From Armatimonadota bacterium (GTDB taxonomy: Bacteria > Armatimonadota > UBA5829 > DTJY01), in NCBI GenBank assembly GCA_025358205.1, contig JANYKG010000171.1, positions 1 to 43,936 of the forward strand: 43,936 nt of DNA. The letters are read 5' to 3'. Shown piece by piece: positions 17,284 through 25,637 of this stretch. The stretch's first letter is position 1. Each line of letters opens with the position of its first letter. Below the pieces are notes generated by a model, which worked only from the letters and a program-made list of their open reading frames with translations, did not search any database and was not told where the DNA came from. Position numbers and translations under genes: made by a program.

Positions 17284-18561
17284 ATGAAATACGGCTTTGT
17301 GCTGCTGACTGCGTTGATGATCATACCCGGAATCCTCCATGCGAAGGAGACAATAATGCAAGAGCAGGGATTATATCCCGTGAAGGCGTACGGCGCGAAA
17401 ATGGACGGCAAGACTGATGATACCGCTGCTATCCAGAAGGCGATGACCGCCGCCGCGAAGGTTGGGGGTACAGTCACACTACCGCCTGGAAAATATCTGG
17501 TCAATGGCAGCCTGAACGTGCCTGCCGGCGTGGATGTGAAGGGCGCGGCAAATGCCCCTCGTTATAGTGAACCGCTCGTGGGCACGGTCATTCTTGCCAC
17601 CGGTGGGCGTGATAAGGAAGATGCTCCCGCACTCTTCGAGGTCAATAGCTCCTCGTCGGTTAGCGGCCTTACCATCTACTATCCTGAGCAGAAGGTGGCC
17701 GATATCCGTCCGTATTCCTGGACCTTCCACCTTCAGGGCAATGACAACACGGTCGAGAACATCACACTGGTCAACAGCTATAACGGCATCAAAGTCGGGC
17801 CGGAGGGGAACGTGCGCCACCGCATCCGAAGCGTCTACGGTTGCGTGCTGCGGCGTGGCATATTCGTGGACGCCTGCACGGACATCGGGCGCATAGACAA
17901 CGTGCAGTTCCACGGTCACTGGTGGTGGGCAGGCGAAGTTCACGGCAACTCGGACATCGTGAACAAGTATATGATCAACAATCTCGAGGCCTTCATCTTC
18001 GGTCGCACCGACTGGGAGTACGTGAACAACACGTTCGTCTTTCCCGTAAAGATCGGCTACCGTTTCATCGAGACGCCCACCGGCGCGTGCAATGGGCAGT
18101 TCAGCGGCATCGGCGCGGACTATGCGCAGCGGTGCGTGGTGGTAGATGCCATACAGAACATGGGATTACTCATCACGAACGGGCAATTCGTCGCGTTCGC
18201 GGGTGACAATCCCATACAGGTCGAGATCAACAAAACAGCCAAGGGATCTGTTCGCCTCGTGAACTGCGCGTTTTGGGGTCCGGCGGTTCAGAACGTGGTC
18301 TCGCATAACCAGTCCTTCACCTCTCTATCCGACTGCTATCTCAGCAGCCCGCACGGCGCATTGAAGCCGCTCGTAGAAGCGGATAACGGCAGGCTTCAGG
18401 TTCGCGGGTGCAGCTTTGAGGGCGGCAAGCGGCCGGACATCCTACTCAAGCAGGGCCTCCAGCACGCCATTATCTCTGAGAACAACGGCGAGCTAGGCGT
18501 GAAGGTAGTCAACGAGATCGGCGACAAGGCGATCATCGTGAACAACGAGCCGAAGCAGTGA
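17284..18561 (+). CDS. Secreted pectate-lyase-fold protein
   Basis: 425 residues with a signal peptide (FVLLTALMIIPGILHA) and the opening phrase of Pectate_lyase_3 parallel beta-helix proteins: VKAYGAKMDGKTDDTAAIQKA, here residues 33-53. The rest consists of short beta-helix turns with Asn ladders (GNDNTVENITLVNS, NVQFHGHWWW, NNTFVF). Members cleave polygalacturonate or related uronans, or act as epimerases or depolymerases. Catalytic residues cannot be assigned by eye. GAGGAGATG precedes the ATG and a good sigma-70 promoter lies upstream, so it is a single-gene unit. Its role fits the surrounding polysaccharide-degrading set. Confidence 0.75.
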   Translation: MKYGFVLLTALMIIPGILHAKETIMQEQGLYPVKAYGAKMDGKTDDTAAIQKAMTAAAKVGGTVTLPPGKYLVNGSLNVPAGVDVKGAANAPRYSEPLVGTVILATGGRDKEDAPALFEVNSSSSVSGLTIYYPEQKVADIRPYSWTFHLQGNDNTVENITLVNSYNGIKVGPEGNVRHRIRSVYGCVLRRGIFVDACTDIGRIDNVQFHGHWWWAGEVHGNSDIVNKYMINNLEAFIFGRTDWEYVNNTFVFPVKIGYRFIETPTGACNGQFSGIGADYAQRCVVVDAIQNMGLLITNGQFVAFAGDNPIQVEINKTAKGSVRLVNCAFWGPAVQNVVSHNQSFTSLSDCYLSSPHGALKPLVEADNGRLQVRGCSFEGGKRPDILLKQGLQHAIISENNGELGVKVVNEIGDKAIIVNNEPKQ

Positions 18562-18697
18562 CGCGGAACCGGATCCGATACCCTTGCGGGGAGCCAATCT
18601 CTATTGCGTTAAGCATAGCACTCGACTAGGAACTCCGCTCTGAACGTAATCCCAGGAGTAATCGCACGTACTGAGTCGACAAACTAGAGGATGTGCA

Positions 18698-19978
18698 ATG
18701 ATGGACAAAACGATACTCAAGCTCGTGACGGGTTTCTATCTGAGATCCTCTGATTTCAACGGTATGCCACTGGACACGATCGCGAGCAAGCTGCAAGACC
18801 CAGACGAAGCCAGCGCCGCGCAGGTTACAGATGCGATAGTGCGATTGATAATGGAGGAAAAGGTCACCCTTACCTTCAGCAGCATCTTTGTGAATCCTCA
18901 TATTAAGGCGCTGGAGGACCTACCGCCTGGAGAACAAGTCGAGCGGCTGTTGAAGGAGGACTCCTCGGGTATATGCGTGTATCCGACCTCGCAGGTTATT
19001 GGTGCTGCGACGGATACCGGAGTATATGACGACAGGCCGTTCACGAAGAGAATGCTGCTGGGTGATCCTCAACTGACACCGATATTCTTCGATCTTCATG
19101 TCCTGGACCCCTATTATTCCGATCCAAGGTACTTGTACAGCTTCAATGACTATGACGGCTCGATCTCGGTCTCCGACGAGTACTTCGAATCGGAGAATAT
19201 GCCAGAACGAGACCAGGTATTACTGCAAACTTTTGGCATCGGATATGACTCCAATCGTAGCCGAGTGGTCGTAGTGTTTCTCAGATACTTGTCTGATCTA
19301 TCTGCTGAACACCAACGAATTTGGCATGCGCACATGCGTACCGATGAATGCCAGATGGTCTACGAGTACTATCAGAACAGCTTCCTCGCCGAATGGGCAG
19401 AGTGCTTGTCCGTGTACCAAGCAATAATGGAGGAGCAGAAGATACTCAATTCACTGGCGTCCAGGCTAGGCAGATCACGGCTCTTCAAGGTCACTTACGA
19501 TGAGAGACCGCCTGAGTTCTCGTCGTTACTTCGTCCCACCCTCAAGAACTACCTGGAGTTTGTACTCGGGTTCGACAAGATGCTATCTGACAATATGAGC
19601 AAGGAGTTCTTCGCTGATGATGTTCCGCTGGAGGAAGAGGTGCAGAGGAAGGACGGCAGAGTAGAGGTGCGGCAGAAGGGTACACTGGCGCTTCTGGAAG
19701 AATGGCTCCGGAAGACCGTTCGCTTTCGCGATGAAGAGCCATACAAGGCGATCATGGAGCCGTTGCGGGAGGTTCGCAAGATTCGGCAACGGCCCGCACA
19801 CTCAGTGATCCAGGACGCGTACGATACGGACTACATACGTCAGCAGGACGCGCTAGTCGAACGGGTACATAATGCGCTTGCTGGGCTGTGCATTGTTCTG
19901 TCTACACACCCGCGCGTGAAGGTGTCCGGCTATGTTCTGCCGGATTGGCTTGAGAAGAACAAGGTGAAGATCTACTGA
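18698..19978 (+). CDS. Unrecognised 426-residue protein, possible HEPN-like C-terminus
   Basis: No signal peptide or membrane segment; predicted cytoplasmic. I do not recognise the family. The last hundred residues are helical and contain LREVRKIRQRPAHS. RQRPAH at 363-368 fits the Rx4-6H motif of HEPN ribonucleases, followed by a long helix (RQQDALVERVHNALAGLCIVL) as in HEPN bundles. The N-terminal two thirds are acidic with many aromatic residues (DLHVLDPYYSDPRYLYSFNDYDG, in parts). By eye the gene is less GC-rich than the glycosidase genes around it, which could mean transfer. It is followed after 225 bases by a toxin-antitoxin pair. The HEPN reading is an inference from a short motif only. 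Confidence 0.5.
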   Translation: MMDKTILKLVTGFYLRSSDFNGMPLDTIASKLQDPDEASAAQVTDAIVRLIMEEKVTLTFSSIFVNPHIKALEDLPPGEQVERLLKEDSSGICVYPTSQVIGAATDTGVYDDRPFTKRMLLGDPQLTPIFFDLHVLDPYYSDPRYLYSFNDYDGSISVSDEYFESENMPERDQVLLQTFGIGYDSNRSRVVVVFLRYLSDLSAEHQRIWHAHMRTDECQMVYEYYQNSFLAEWAECLSVYQAIMEEQKILNSLASRLGRSRLFKVTYDERPPEFSSLLRPTLKNYLEFVLGFDKMLSDNMSKEFFADDVPLEEEVQRKDGRVEVRQKGTLALLEEWLRKTVRFRDEEPYKAIMEPLREVRKIRQRPAHSVIQDAYDTDYIRQQDALVERVHNALAGLCIVLSTHPRVKVSGYVLPDWLEKNKVKIY

Positions 19979-20143
19979 GTCGCCCGCTAGTCCGCGGCAA
20001 GAAGTCCATCCGAGTTACCTTCCGGCCCAAGTCAGGCTCTTGGGGCATCGGCGAACTGCGCGCATTCTGGTGTGTGAGCCGCTAGCTCTGAGACCCGTAT
20101 CCTCACCTGTTTCGGATTTCTGATCTCGCAAGGAAAATGTTCT

Positions 20144-20171
20144 TGACTTCCCAGTGTTTTTATGCTATATA
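20144..20171 (+). promoter_or_regulatory. Promoter of the toxin-antitoxin operon
   Basis: TTGACT at 20144-20149 and TATATA at 20166-20171 are 16 bases apart. TG at 20163-20164 adds an extended -10. It lies about 30 bases before the toxin start codon. The AT-rich dyad-like stretch from 20158 to 20180 may be the antitoxin operator, but no clear palindrome can be drawn. Confidence 0.6.
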
Positions 20172-20203
20172 TGGAATAATCAGACTGGAGATATGGACTC
20201 AGT

Positions 20204-20581
20204 ATGACCATCGTCTATTTCAGGGATAGCGACGGAGTAGTGCCTGTCAAGGACTGGCTGGATGGCGAAGTGAAGAGGCGAGACGTGCGCATTGCGGCCA
20301 AGTGCCGGGTTCGCATCGCGCTACTGCGGACACACGGCAACTTGCTTCGAAGGCCATACTCAGAATACTTGAGAGATGGAATCTACGAACTGCGGATAGC
20401 CTACGGAAGAGTGAACTACCGGATTCTTTACTTTTTCCACAAGGGAGATGAAGCAGTTGTTTTGGCACACGGACTGACAAAGGAGGCTGCGGTGCCAAAC
20501 GTGGACATCGAGCTTGCGCTGAGACGAAGGATGATCTTCGAGTCCAGCCCGGAAAGGCATACTTACCATGAAGCAGAGTAG
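20204..20581 (+). CDS. higB: HigB/RelE-type toxin (phage Gp49-like family)
   Basis: 125 residues. The order IVYFRDSDGVVPVKDWLD, then LLRRPYSEYLRDGIYELRIAYGRVNYRILYFFHKGDEAVVLAHGLTKEA (given here in parts) and EIELALRRR-like VDIELALRRR is that of the Gp49-like HigB toxins. These are RelE-fold ribonucleases that cut mRNA, usually on the ribosome. The end overlaps the start of the next gene by 14 bases, the usual coupling for toxin-first HigBA operons. It has its own promoter upstream. The stretch after the ALRRR segment (MIFESSPERHTYHEAE) is longer than in many family members and includes the overlap. Confidence is high for the family, moderate for activity. Confidence 0.88.
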   Translation: MTIVYFRDSDGVVPVKDWLDGEVKRRDVRIAAKCRVRIALLRTHGNLLRRPYSEYLRDGIYELRIAYGRVNYRILYFFHKGDEAVVLAHGLTKEAAVPNVDIELALRRRMIFESSPERHTYHEAE

Positions 20582-20894
20582 AAAGCGGATAACCGATGCG
20601 GTAGAGATTGTGGATCGCAAATACGGAAACACGCAAGAATGGGACCGGCTTGTTGCGGAAGAGGAGCTTAAGGTGAGCGTTGGGCAACTGGTGTACGATC
20701 TGCGGGTGGAATCTGGACTCTCGCAGACCAGGCTCGCGGGGCTGATAGGCACCAGCCAGTCGGTGATTTCCAGGGTGGAGAGCGCCGATTATGAGGGCAG
20801 TGCGCTGCAGATACTCGCCCGTGTCTGCATGGCCTTGCATAGAGATTTGAGCGTCAGCCGGAAAGAAGGCGGCCCTGTAGCCATCGCCTGCTGA
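20568..20894 (+). CDS. higA: HigA/XRE-type antitoxin
   Basis: 108 residues. A helix-turn-helix of the XRE type spans about 38-95 (LSQTRLAGLIGTSQSVISRVE). An N-terminal basic helix (KQSRKRITDAVEIVDRKYG) probably wraps the toxin. It should neutralise the HigB-like toxin encoded just upstream and repress the shared promoter at 20144. The ATG lies inside the last codons of the toxin gene (overlap 20568-20581). A secreted glycosidase-like gene begins 30 bases after its stop codon, so some read-through into it is possible. Confidence 0.87.
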   Translation: MKQSRKRITDAVEIVDRKYGNTQEWDRLVAEEELKVSVGQLVYDLRVESGLSQTRLAGLIGTSQSVISRVESADYEGSALQILARVCMALHRDLSVSRKEGGPVAIAC

Positions 20895-20924
20895 GATCCG
20901 AATAGCACGAAGGAGATTCCCACT

Positions 20925-23681
20925 ATGCGAGCAATGGCTGTCTTTGGCGTGACCATCGCGGTGTGCCTGCTGTCCATGTCCGCGTGGGCCGGTCCCGGCG
21001 GCAAGCCTCAGCTCGGCCCGAAGGACGGCCAGCGCCGCCTGTTCGCGCCCTATGACATGGTCAAGCTCAACTGTCTGGGCATGAACTACAACGAGAACCT
21101 GCTGGACATGCGCGGCAACCTCGTCAGCTACTCCCACATGGGTTTCGACAGCAACTGCGCCGACGCATGGCACCTGCATTTCCCTGATGACATGGCGCGC
21201 CTCATGGAGGGTGTGGCGTGGGAGTCGGAGTTCTCGCCGGTGGCTCGGCTGGAGTTGGCGCGGCGAATGACCAAGGGGCTGATCAACACCCACTACCCCG
21301 GCACGCAGGCGGACAACGCTTTCAGGCACCGGACCGGCGGCAAGACCGATCAGATCCTGGCCGATAAGGACTCGGGCAGGGTTGTGCTCAGCGACCTGGG
21401 TGATGCCATCGCCCCGCTGGTTAAGGTGGGCTGGCGCGCACAGCAGGTTGGCGAGTGGCGCGAGATGGGCGGCTTCGAGTACATGGACGAGCCTGCGGAT
21501 GCGGGAAGCCCCGGTGTCTCGCGCAATCCCCAGAACTGGAACAAGTCGCCTTACGTGTTCAAACGGCACTACGCTGCGGACGGCATGAACGTGGACTTCA
21601 CCGGCAAGTGCTGGCTGAGCGATGAGGACATGCCGCTGGAGTTTGCTTTTGCCTCCTCTCAGGCGGATCGTCTTCAGATCGTGATCGGTGAACCGGGTAA
21701 GCCGACTGCGCTCTTCGCCGATGGAAACGTGCCTGGCGCCATTCACCTGCCTGATCGCAAGACCGCCTTTCACTCTGATGAGACCGGCGACAAGACGATT
21801 GAGAACCCTTCGTTCAACTACCTGATTCTCAGCAAGAAGACTGCGTGGGCCGCGCCGGGCTATTCGGCGTGTCTGCTGGTCATATGGGAAGGGCGTCCCG
21901 AGAGCATCGAGGCGCTGGCTGAGAACGGCTATGGGCAGATTCGCATCTCGTACCCGAACAAGGATGGCGCTGCTGCCGGGAAGGTCTGGCTGCTTCCCAT
22001 TCAGGCCGCGAACGAGTATGACATGGAGTACATCTTCCGCAACGCGGAGCACTTTCTTACTGAAGGCAAGCTCATGACCGCCGGGTTCCCGCCTCAGCAG
22101 ATGCACAACGCCATCCCGGCAGGCCTCGCCGCGGGGGCCTACATGCTCACGCGCTACAACGACCCGCTCGCGCCCACTGCTCGCATCAACGCCGCAAACG
22201 CGGTGAACGAACTGCTTGACGCGGAGAAGCGCGGGATGAAGTTGGTACGAGTGTTCTTCCCGGTTCGCGCCGCCGCATGGATGGTGAAGACCGGCAAGGC
22301 GCTCGGCGATCAGAAGATGGTTGACCACTACACCGAGTTGCTCGACCTGGTGATGAAGCGCATGCTCTCCCCCGAGAGCGGCTACGACGGCAAGGGCTGG
22401 CCGGGCGGATGGGACCACTGGAACTGCGTGAAGGCCGCATGGCTGGCATACGATGCTACCGGCAAACAGGAGTACCGCGAGGCATGGGAACGCGCCCTAA
22501 CCGTCTACACCATTGACGACAAGACGATCTACCGTTACGGCAAGCCCATGGATGACCCCGGCGGCATGAATACCTACTTCGGCTCCATGCCGATGGGCGT
22601 CTGGGGCAACGCCGGGAAGCTGGAGGATGTGGACAAGCTGATCAAGCTCAAGGCGATTACGCTGCCGACCTGGAAATCGGAGTGCTGGGAGATGTGGCAC
22701 GATGCGGGCTGCGGACCCTGGGCGCAGGACGACGCGAACCCGGAGTACGTGGGGCTATGCCTGAAAGGCCTCAACATTCCACGGAAGACGCAGTACCTGG
22801 TTCCGGTCGGCGCATTCCCGATGTACGATGCTTCGGGCAAGGTGGAGATAACCAAACAGGCGATTGTCCAGAACCCGTTCTTCATACCTGGGAGAGACAA
22901 GCTCCAGACGATCAGTGCAGGCACAAGGCCCAAGCATGATATCCGAACCATCACCATCACCCCTGGGTCAGCCGCCGAGAAGGCGCACCTGGTCGGCCCG
23001 GCTGGGAAGAACTCGCGCGTCTACCGCTTCGACACGAAGGGGTCGTCCGGCGCGGGTGTTGATCTTAGGATTCGGGGTCAGTTCCGCGTGGAGGTCTCCC
23101 CGGACGGCAAGCGCTGGTACGAGCGTCTAGACTCCTGGAGCGAGGGTATTTCCGACCAGTCGCTCGACCTGTCGTTCCTGACCGGCAGCAAGGACGATCT
23201 GCTGAAGATGCTCATGCTTGCCCCGCCGAACGACAAGAGCATCCTGAGCGCCGACAACGGATCTTCAATAGTGGACGGCAACTGCCGCTCGGTCGCGTCC
23301 GGCAAGTCCTTCATCTATAAGCTTAGCCTGCCTAACGTGACCGACTGCCGCGTGGAGCTTCTGGCGGCGAACGGGTACAAGGTTGAGTGCTCGTCCGCCG
23401 GCAAGACCTGGCGCGCGGAGTTGACCTCGCCGACGAAGGGCACACCCGACGCGGCGTGGTTCCACCTGCTCGACCTAACACGGTATCTCAAGCAGTCCAA
23501 GACCGTCTACCTGAGGTTTACCGGCCAGGCTGCCTCAGGGTACGCAGGCCGTCCCGCGTTCCTTCGCCGGGTGGTGGTCTACGGCGTGCTGGACTCGGAC
23601 GCGGTGTTCGTCAGGCTTTCCGCTACATCGGACAAGGGCTTTACCCTGCGCGAACTGAAGTTCCGCCAGTGGGCGAAATAG
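20925..23681 (+). CDS. Secreted protein, possible alpha/alpha-barrel glycosidase
   Basis: 918 residues with a signal peptide (MAVFGVTIAVCLLSMSAWA). I do not recognise a named family. The region about 380-620 is rich in helix pairs with Trp and His (YDGKGWPGGWDHWNCVKAAWLAYDATG, in parts), as in six-hairpin glycosidases or unsaturated-glucuronyl hydrolases. The N-terminal 350 and C-terminal 250 residues look like beta-sandwiches, the last with VEVSPDGKRWYERLDSW-like F5/8-type wording. AAGGAGAT precedes the ATG. A D-lyxose isomerase-like gene follows 16 bases after the stop codon and is almost certainly co-transcribed. This suggests a role in releasing a sugar for that pathway. Catalytic residues cannot be named. 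Confidence 0.65.
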   Translation: MRAMAVFGVTIAVCLLSMSAWAGPGGKPQLGPKDGQRRLFAPYDMVKLNCLGMNYNENLLDMRGNLVSYSHMGFDSNCADAWHLHFPDDMARLMEGVAWESEFSPVARLELARRMTKGLINTHYPGTQADNAFRHRTGGKTDQILADKDSGRVVLSDLGDAIAPLVKVGWRAQQVGEWREMGGFEYMDEPADAGSPGVSRNPQNWNKSPYVFKRHYAADGMNVDFTGKCWLSDEDMPLEFAFASSQADRLQIVIGEPGKPTALFADGNVPGAIHLPDRKTAFHSDETGDKTIENPSFNYLILSKKTAWAAPGYSACLLVIWEGRPESIEALAENGYGQIRISYPNKDGAAAGKVWLLPIQAANEYDMEYIFRNAEHFLTEGKLMTAGFPPQQMHNAIPAGLAAGAYMLTRYNDPLAPTARINAANAVNELLDAEKRGMKLVRVFFPVRAAAWMVKTGKALGDQKMVDHYTELLDLVMKRMLSPESGYDGKGWPGGWDHWNCVKAAWLAYDATGKQEYREAWERALTVYTIDDKTIYRYGKPMDDPGGMNTYFGSMPMGVWGNAGKLEDVDKLIKLKAITLPTWKSECWEMWHDAGCGPWAQDDANPEYVGLCLKGLNIPRKTQYLVPVGAFPMYDASGKVEITKQAIVQNPFFIPGRDKLQTISAGTRPKHDIRTITITPGSAAEKAHLVGPAGKNSRVYRFDTKGSSGAGVDLRIRGQFRVEVSPDGKRWYERLDSWSEGISDQSLDLSFLTGSKDDLLKMLMLAPPNDKSILSADNGSSIVDGNCRSVASGKSFIYKLSLPNVTDCRVELLAANGYKVECSSAGKTWRAELTSPTKGTPDAAWFHLLDLTRYLKQSKTVYLRFTGQAASGYAGRPAFLRRVVVYGVLDSDAVFVRLSATSDKGFTLRELKFRQWAK

Positions 23682-23697
23682 AGAGAACGGAGTAGAC

Positions 23698-24357
23698 ATG
23701 AAAAGATCGGAGATCAACAAGGCGATAGACATAGCGGCTGAGTTCTTCGCAAAGATGAACTTCCTGCTGCCCGAGTACGCATCATGGCCGCCGGAGAAGT
23801 GGCGGGAGCTTGGGCCGGAGATGGACGAGATCCGCAACTGCGCTCTCGGCAGCGGCGACTTTGCCACCATCGGGCGGACGCTCTTCACCATCCGCAACGG
23901 GCGGCACGGCGATCCCAGATACGCCAAAATATACGCGGAAAAGGCGATTTACAACCCCGAAGGCCAGCGCGCGCCTTTGCATTTCCACGTGTCCAAGATG
24001 GAGGATATTATCAACAGGGGCGGCGGCAATGTGCAGATCACCGTCTGGCAGGCTGGCCCGGACAACCGTCCGTCCGATGAACCGTTCACTCTCAAGATCA
24101 GCGGTATCAGTCGGATGGTCTCGCCCGGCGAGACACAGCGCATCCTCCCCGGCGAGAGCATCTGCCTTCCGCCGAGGACCTTCCACCAGTTCTGGGGCGA
24201 GGAGGGTACCGGCCCGTCGCTAACAGGCGAGGTATCAAGCGTGTGCGACGACAAGACCGACAACTATTTCCTCGAAAAGCGAGAGCGTTTCCCGGCGATC
24301 GAAGAGAATGAACTTTCGCGCTACACGCTCGTCAATGAGTACCAGGTTCCCTGTTAA
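23698..24357 (+). CDS. D-lyxose isomerase-like cupin
   Basis: 219 residues without signal peptide. HFHVSKMEDIINRGGG (95-110) is the metal-binding signature of the D-lyxose ketol-isomerase family: His95, His97 and Glu102, with a later His in PPRTFHQFW. Members are manganese-dependent cupins that interconvert D-lyxose and D-xylulose and also accept D-mannose/D-fructose. The length is normal for the family. The gene starts 16 bases after the secreted 918-residue protein, so the pair probably forms an operon that releases a sugar outside and isomerises it inside. A short hairpin (24358-24379) follows the stop codon. Confidence 0.82.
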   Translation: MKRSEINKAIDIAAEFFAKMNFLLPEYASWPPEKWRELGPEMDEIRNCALGSGDFATIGRTLFTIRNGRHGDPRYAKIYAEKAIYNPEGQRAPLHFHVSKMEDIINRGGGNVQITVWQAGPDNRPSDEPFTLKISGISRMVSPGETQRILPGESICLPPRTFHQFWGEEGTGPSLTGEVSSVCDDKTDNYFLEKRERFPAIEENELSRYTLVNEYQVPC

Positions 24358-24379
24358 GACTACCAGTTTTTCTGGAGTC
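24358..24379 (+). terminator. Weak hairpin after the isomerase gene
   Basis: GACTACCAG and CTGGAGTC form a stem with one mismatch around a loop of five T. No T-run follows, so termination would be inefficient or Rho-dependent. Confidence 0.3.
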
Positions 24380-24399
24380 TCACGCACAGATCACCGGAG

Positions 24400-24420
24400 C
24401 CGGCATGGTAACAATACCGG
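24400..24420. promoter_or_regulatory. Dyad just upstream of a sigma-54 promoter
   Basis: CCGGCATGGT and ACAATACCGG are inverted halves around one A, with 8 of 10 positions matching. It could bind a dimeric activator or repressor. It lies only 13 bases before the -24 element, closer than most sigma-54 enhancers, and no copy is seen before the other PEP-CTERM promoter. Confidence 0.35.
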
Positions 24421-24432
24421 ATAGGCGCGAAC

Positions 24433-24447
24433 GGCACGAATCTTGCA
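24433..24447 (+). promoter_or_regulatory. Sigma-54 (-24/-12) promoter before a PEP-CTERM gene
   Basis: GGCACGAATCTTGCA has GG at 24433-24434 and GC at 24445-24446, starting 12 bases apart, as RpoN requires. All fifteen bases, including the usually variable spacer, match the site at 7484-7498. Transcription should begin near 24458, leaving a leader of about 110 bases before the ATG at 24567. Confidence 0.83.
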
Positions 24448-24566
24448 CCTTACCGATAGGAGTCATAGTGTTTCGAATTGGGTAAGCTTAAGATGATGGT
24501 AGTTATCAGGCTTGTGCTCAGGACAACCATGCACTCATATCAGTACATTATCCGAAGGAGAAGAAA

Positions 24567-25397
24567 ATGAAGAGTGGAAAAATCGTTCTTATGCTGGGCT
24601 TGGCATTTCTGCTGGGAGCAGTCTTCTGTATCCCGGCGTTTGCAGGTTCGGCTTTCACACCAACGTACGACGGAGTCATCAACAACGAGCAGGTGATACC
24701 ACAGACAACGCCTACGCAGGGACCGGCAACAGTAGTCAGTGTGAACTTGGTTAGCGAGACTCCAGGTTACTGGGGGAGCATCTCGACTACGGGTGGCGAC
24801 GGCGGCGCTTTGGCGCTCGGAGCAACGATAGGTCAGCCTACGCTTGCGTTAAGCCAATACATAGGTCCGGCATATTCCTGGACGGGATTTGGTATGTGCA
24901 TTGATTCCCTGCACACCATTGGTTATGGGCCGCAAAGCTCGAATTTTGCAGTGTATAATTTCAGCACAAATGGAACCTATATGAACAACAACATCCATAC
25001 CTCTACGGATTGGTACAAACTGACCAACATGCTGAGTAATGCGGATGTGTCCAACGACCTTGACCGCGCCGCCCTCCAGTTGGCGACGTGGAAAGGCGTC
25101 CAGGGGGATTGGAACACAAGTCGCTCAGACTTCTGGGGGACGTACGGAAGCACATATGGCTTCAGTGTAAGCGGCGGGAACGCATCCGACTTGTTCGCCA
25201 AAGCTGAGGGATATCTAGCCCTGGGAGATGCGTACACCGGATCAACTGAGGTCGGCAATTTCAAAATCCTGCGTGACACCAACCTGCAGATGTTTGCCAT
25301 CAAGGCGTCACCGGTTGTCCCAGAACCTATGAGCATCATCCTCGGTATTATGGGACTCGGCTCAGTCGCAGGGTTCAAGAGACTGCGCAGGAGCTAG
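24567..25397 (+). CDS. PEP-CTERM protein with thioester-adhesin signature
   Basis: 276 residues. A signal peptide ends near AFA (24-26). The exosortase tail is VVPEPMSIILGIMGLGSVAG followed by FKRLRRS. Between them, MCIDSLHTIG (110-119) and AALQLATWK (168-176) match the Cys...Gln pair of thioester domains (TQxA/TED). In these domains the Cys (here C111) and Gln (here Q171) form an internal thioester that can bond covalently to amines on a target surface. Such domains are best known from Gram-positive adhesins. Predicted to be displayed by an exosortase and controlled by the sigma-54-type promoter upstream. AAGGAGAAG precedes the ATG. A terminator follows. The PEP-CTERM call is sure; the thioester reading is moderately sure. 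Confidence 0.85.
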   Translation: MKSGKIVLMLGLAFLLGAVFCIPAFAGSAFTPTYDGVINNEQVIPQTTPTQGPATVVSVNLVSETPGYWGSISTTGGDGGALALGATIGQPTLALSQYIGPAYSWTGFGMCIDSLHTIGYGPQSSNFAVYNFSTNGTYMNNNIHTSTDWYKLTNMLSNADVSNDLDRAALQLATWKGVQGDWNTSRSDFWGTYGSTYGFSVSGGNASDLFAKAEGYLALGDAYTGSTEVGNFKILRDTNLQMFAIKASPVVPEPMSIILGIMGLGSVAGFKRLRRS

Positions 25398-25428
25398 GTC
25401 ATCTAGACATCTGGTTCTCACTTTGCAG

Positions 25429-25462
25429 GCCCGCCTTAGCATAAGCCGAGGCGGGCTTCTTC
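25429..25462 (+). terminator. Rho-independent terminator of the PEP-CTERM gene
   Basis: GCCCGCCT at 25429-25436 and AGGCGGGC at 25449-25456 form an 8-base perfect stem, followed by TTCTTC. It ends the transcript of the gene stopping at 25397. Confidence 0.8.
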
Positions 25463-25480
25463 ACCTCTCAGTGTTCTCGT

Positions 25481-25538
25481 GCCTGCCCTGAATCTGTCGA
25501 AGGGTGTCTTGGTGGTCTAGCTGTTGCGCGACACCCTT
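25481..25538. repeat. Dispersed-repeat-like motif and inverted repeat
   Basis: GCCTGCCCTGAATCTGTCGA at 25481-25500 followed by AGGG resembles the widespread 'CCTGAGCTTGTCGAAGGG' repeat of environmental bacterial genomes. AAGGGTGTC (25500-25508) and GACACCCTT (25530-25538) then form a perfect 9-base inverted repeat. The gap from 25398 to 25637 contains nothing else recognisable apart from the terminator. Confidence 0.5.
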
Positions 25539-25637
25539 GACACCACCCGTCTGCAGAAACGCTATGACACCAGCTTCGCTGAAAATGTCCCGAGGTTTAT
25601 GGGGAAGTGACGAAATGAACGTCAGCAGTTCTGATCC

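Noticed and set aside
20247-22418. A 723-codon open frame on the minus strand
   Set aside because: It lies opposite the toxin-antitoxin pair and the signal-peptide-bearing 918-residue gene, has no ribosome site or recognisable domain, and reflects GC-rich codon use of the true genes.
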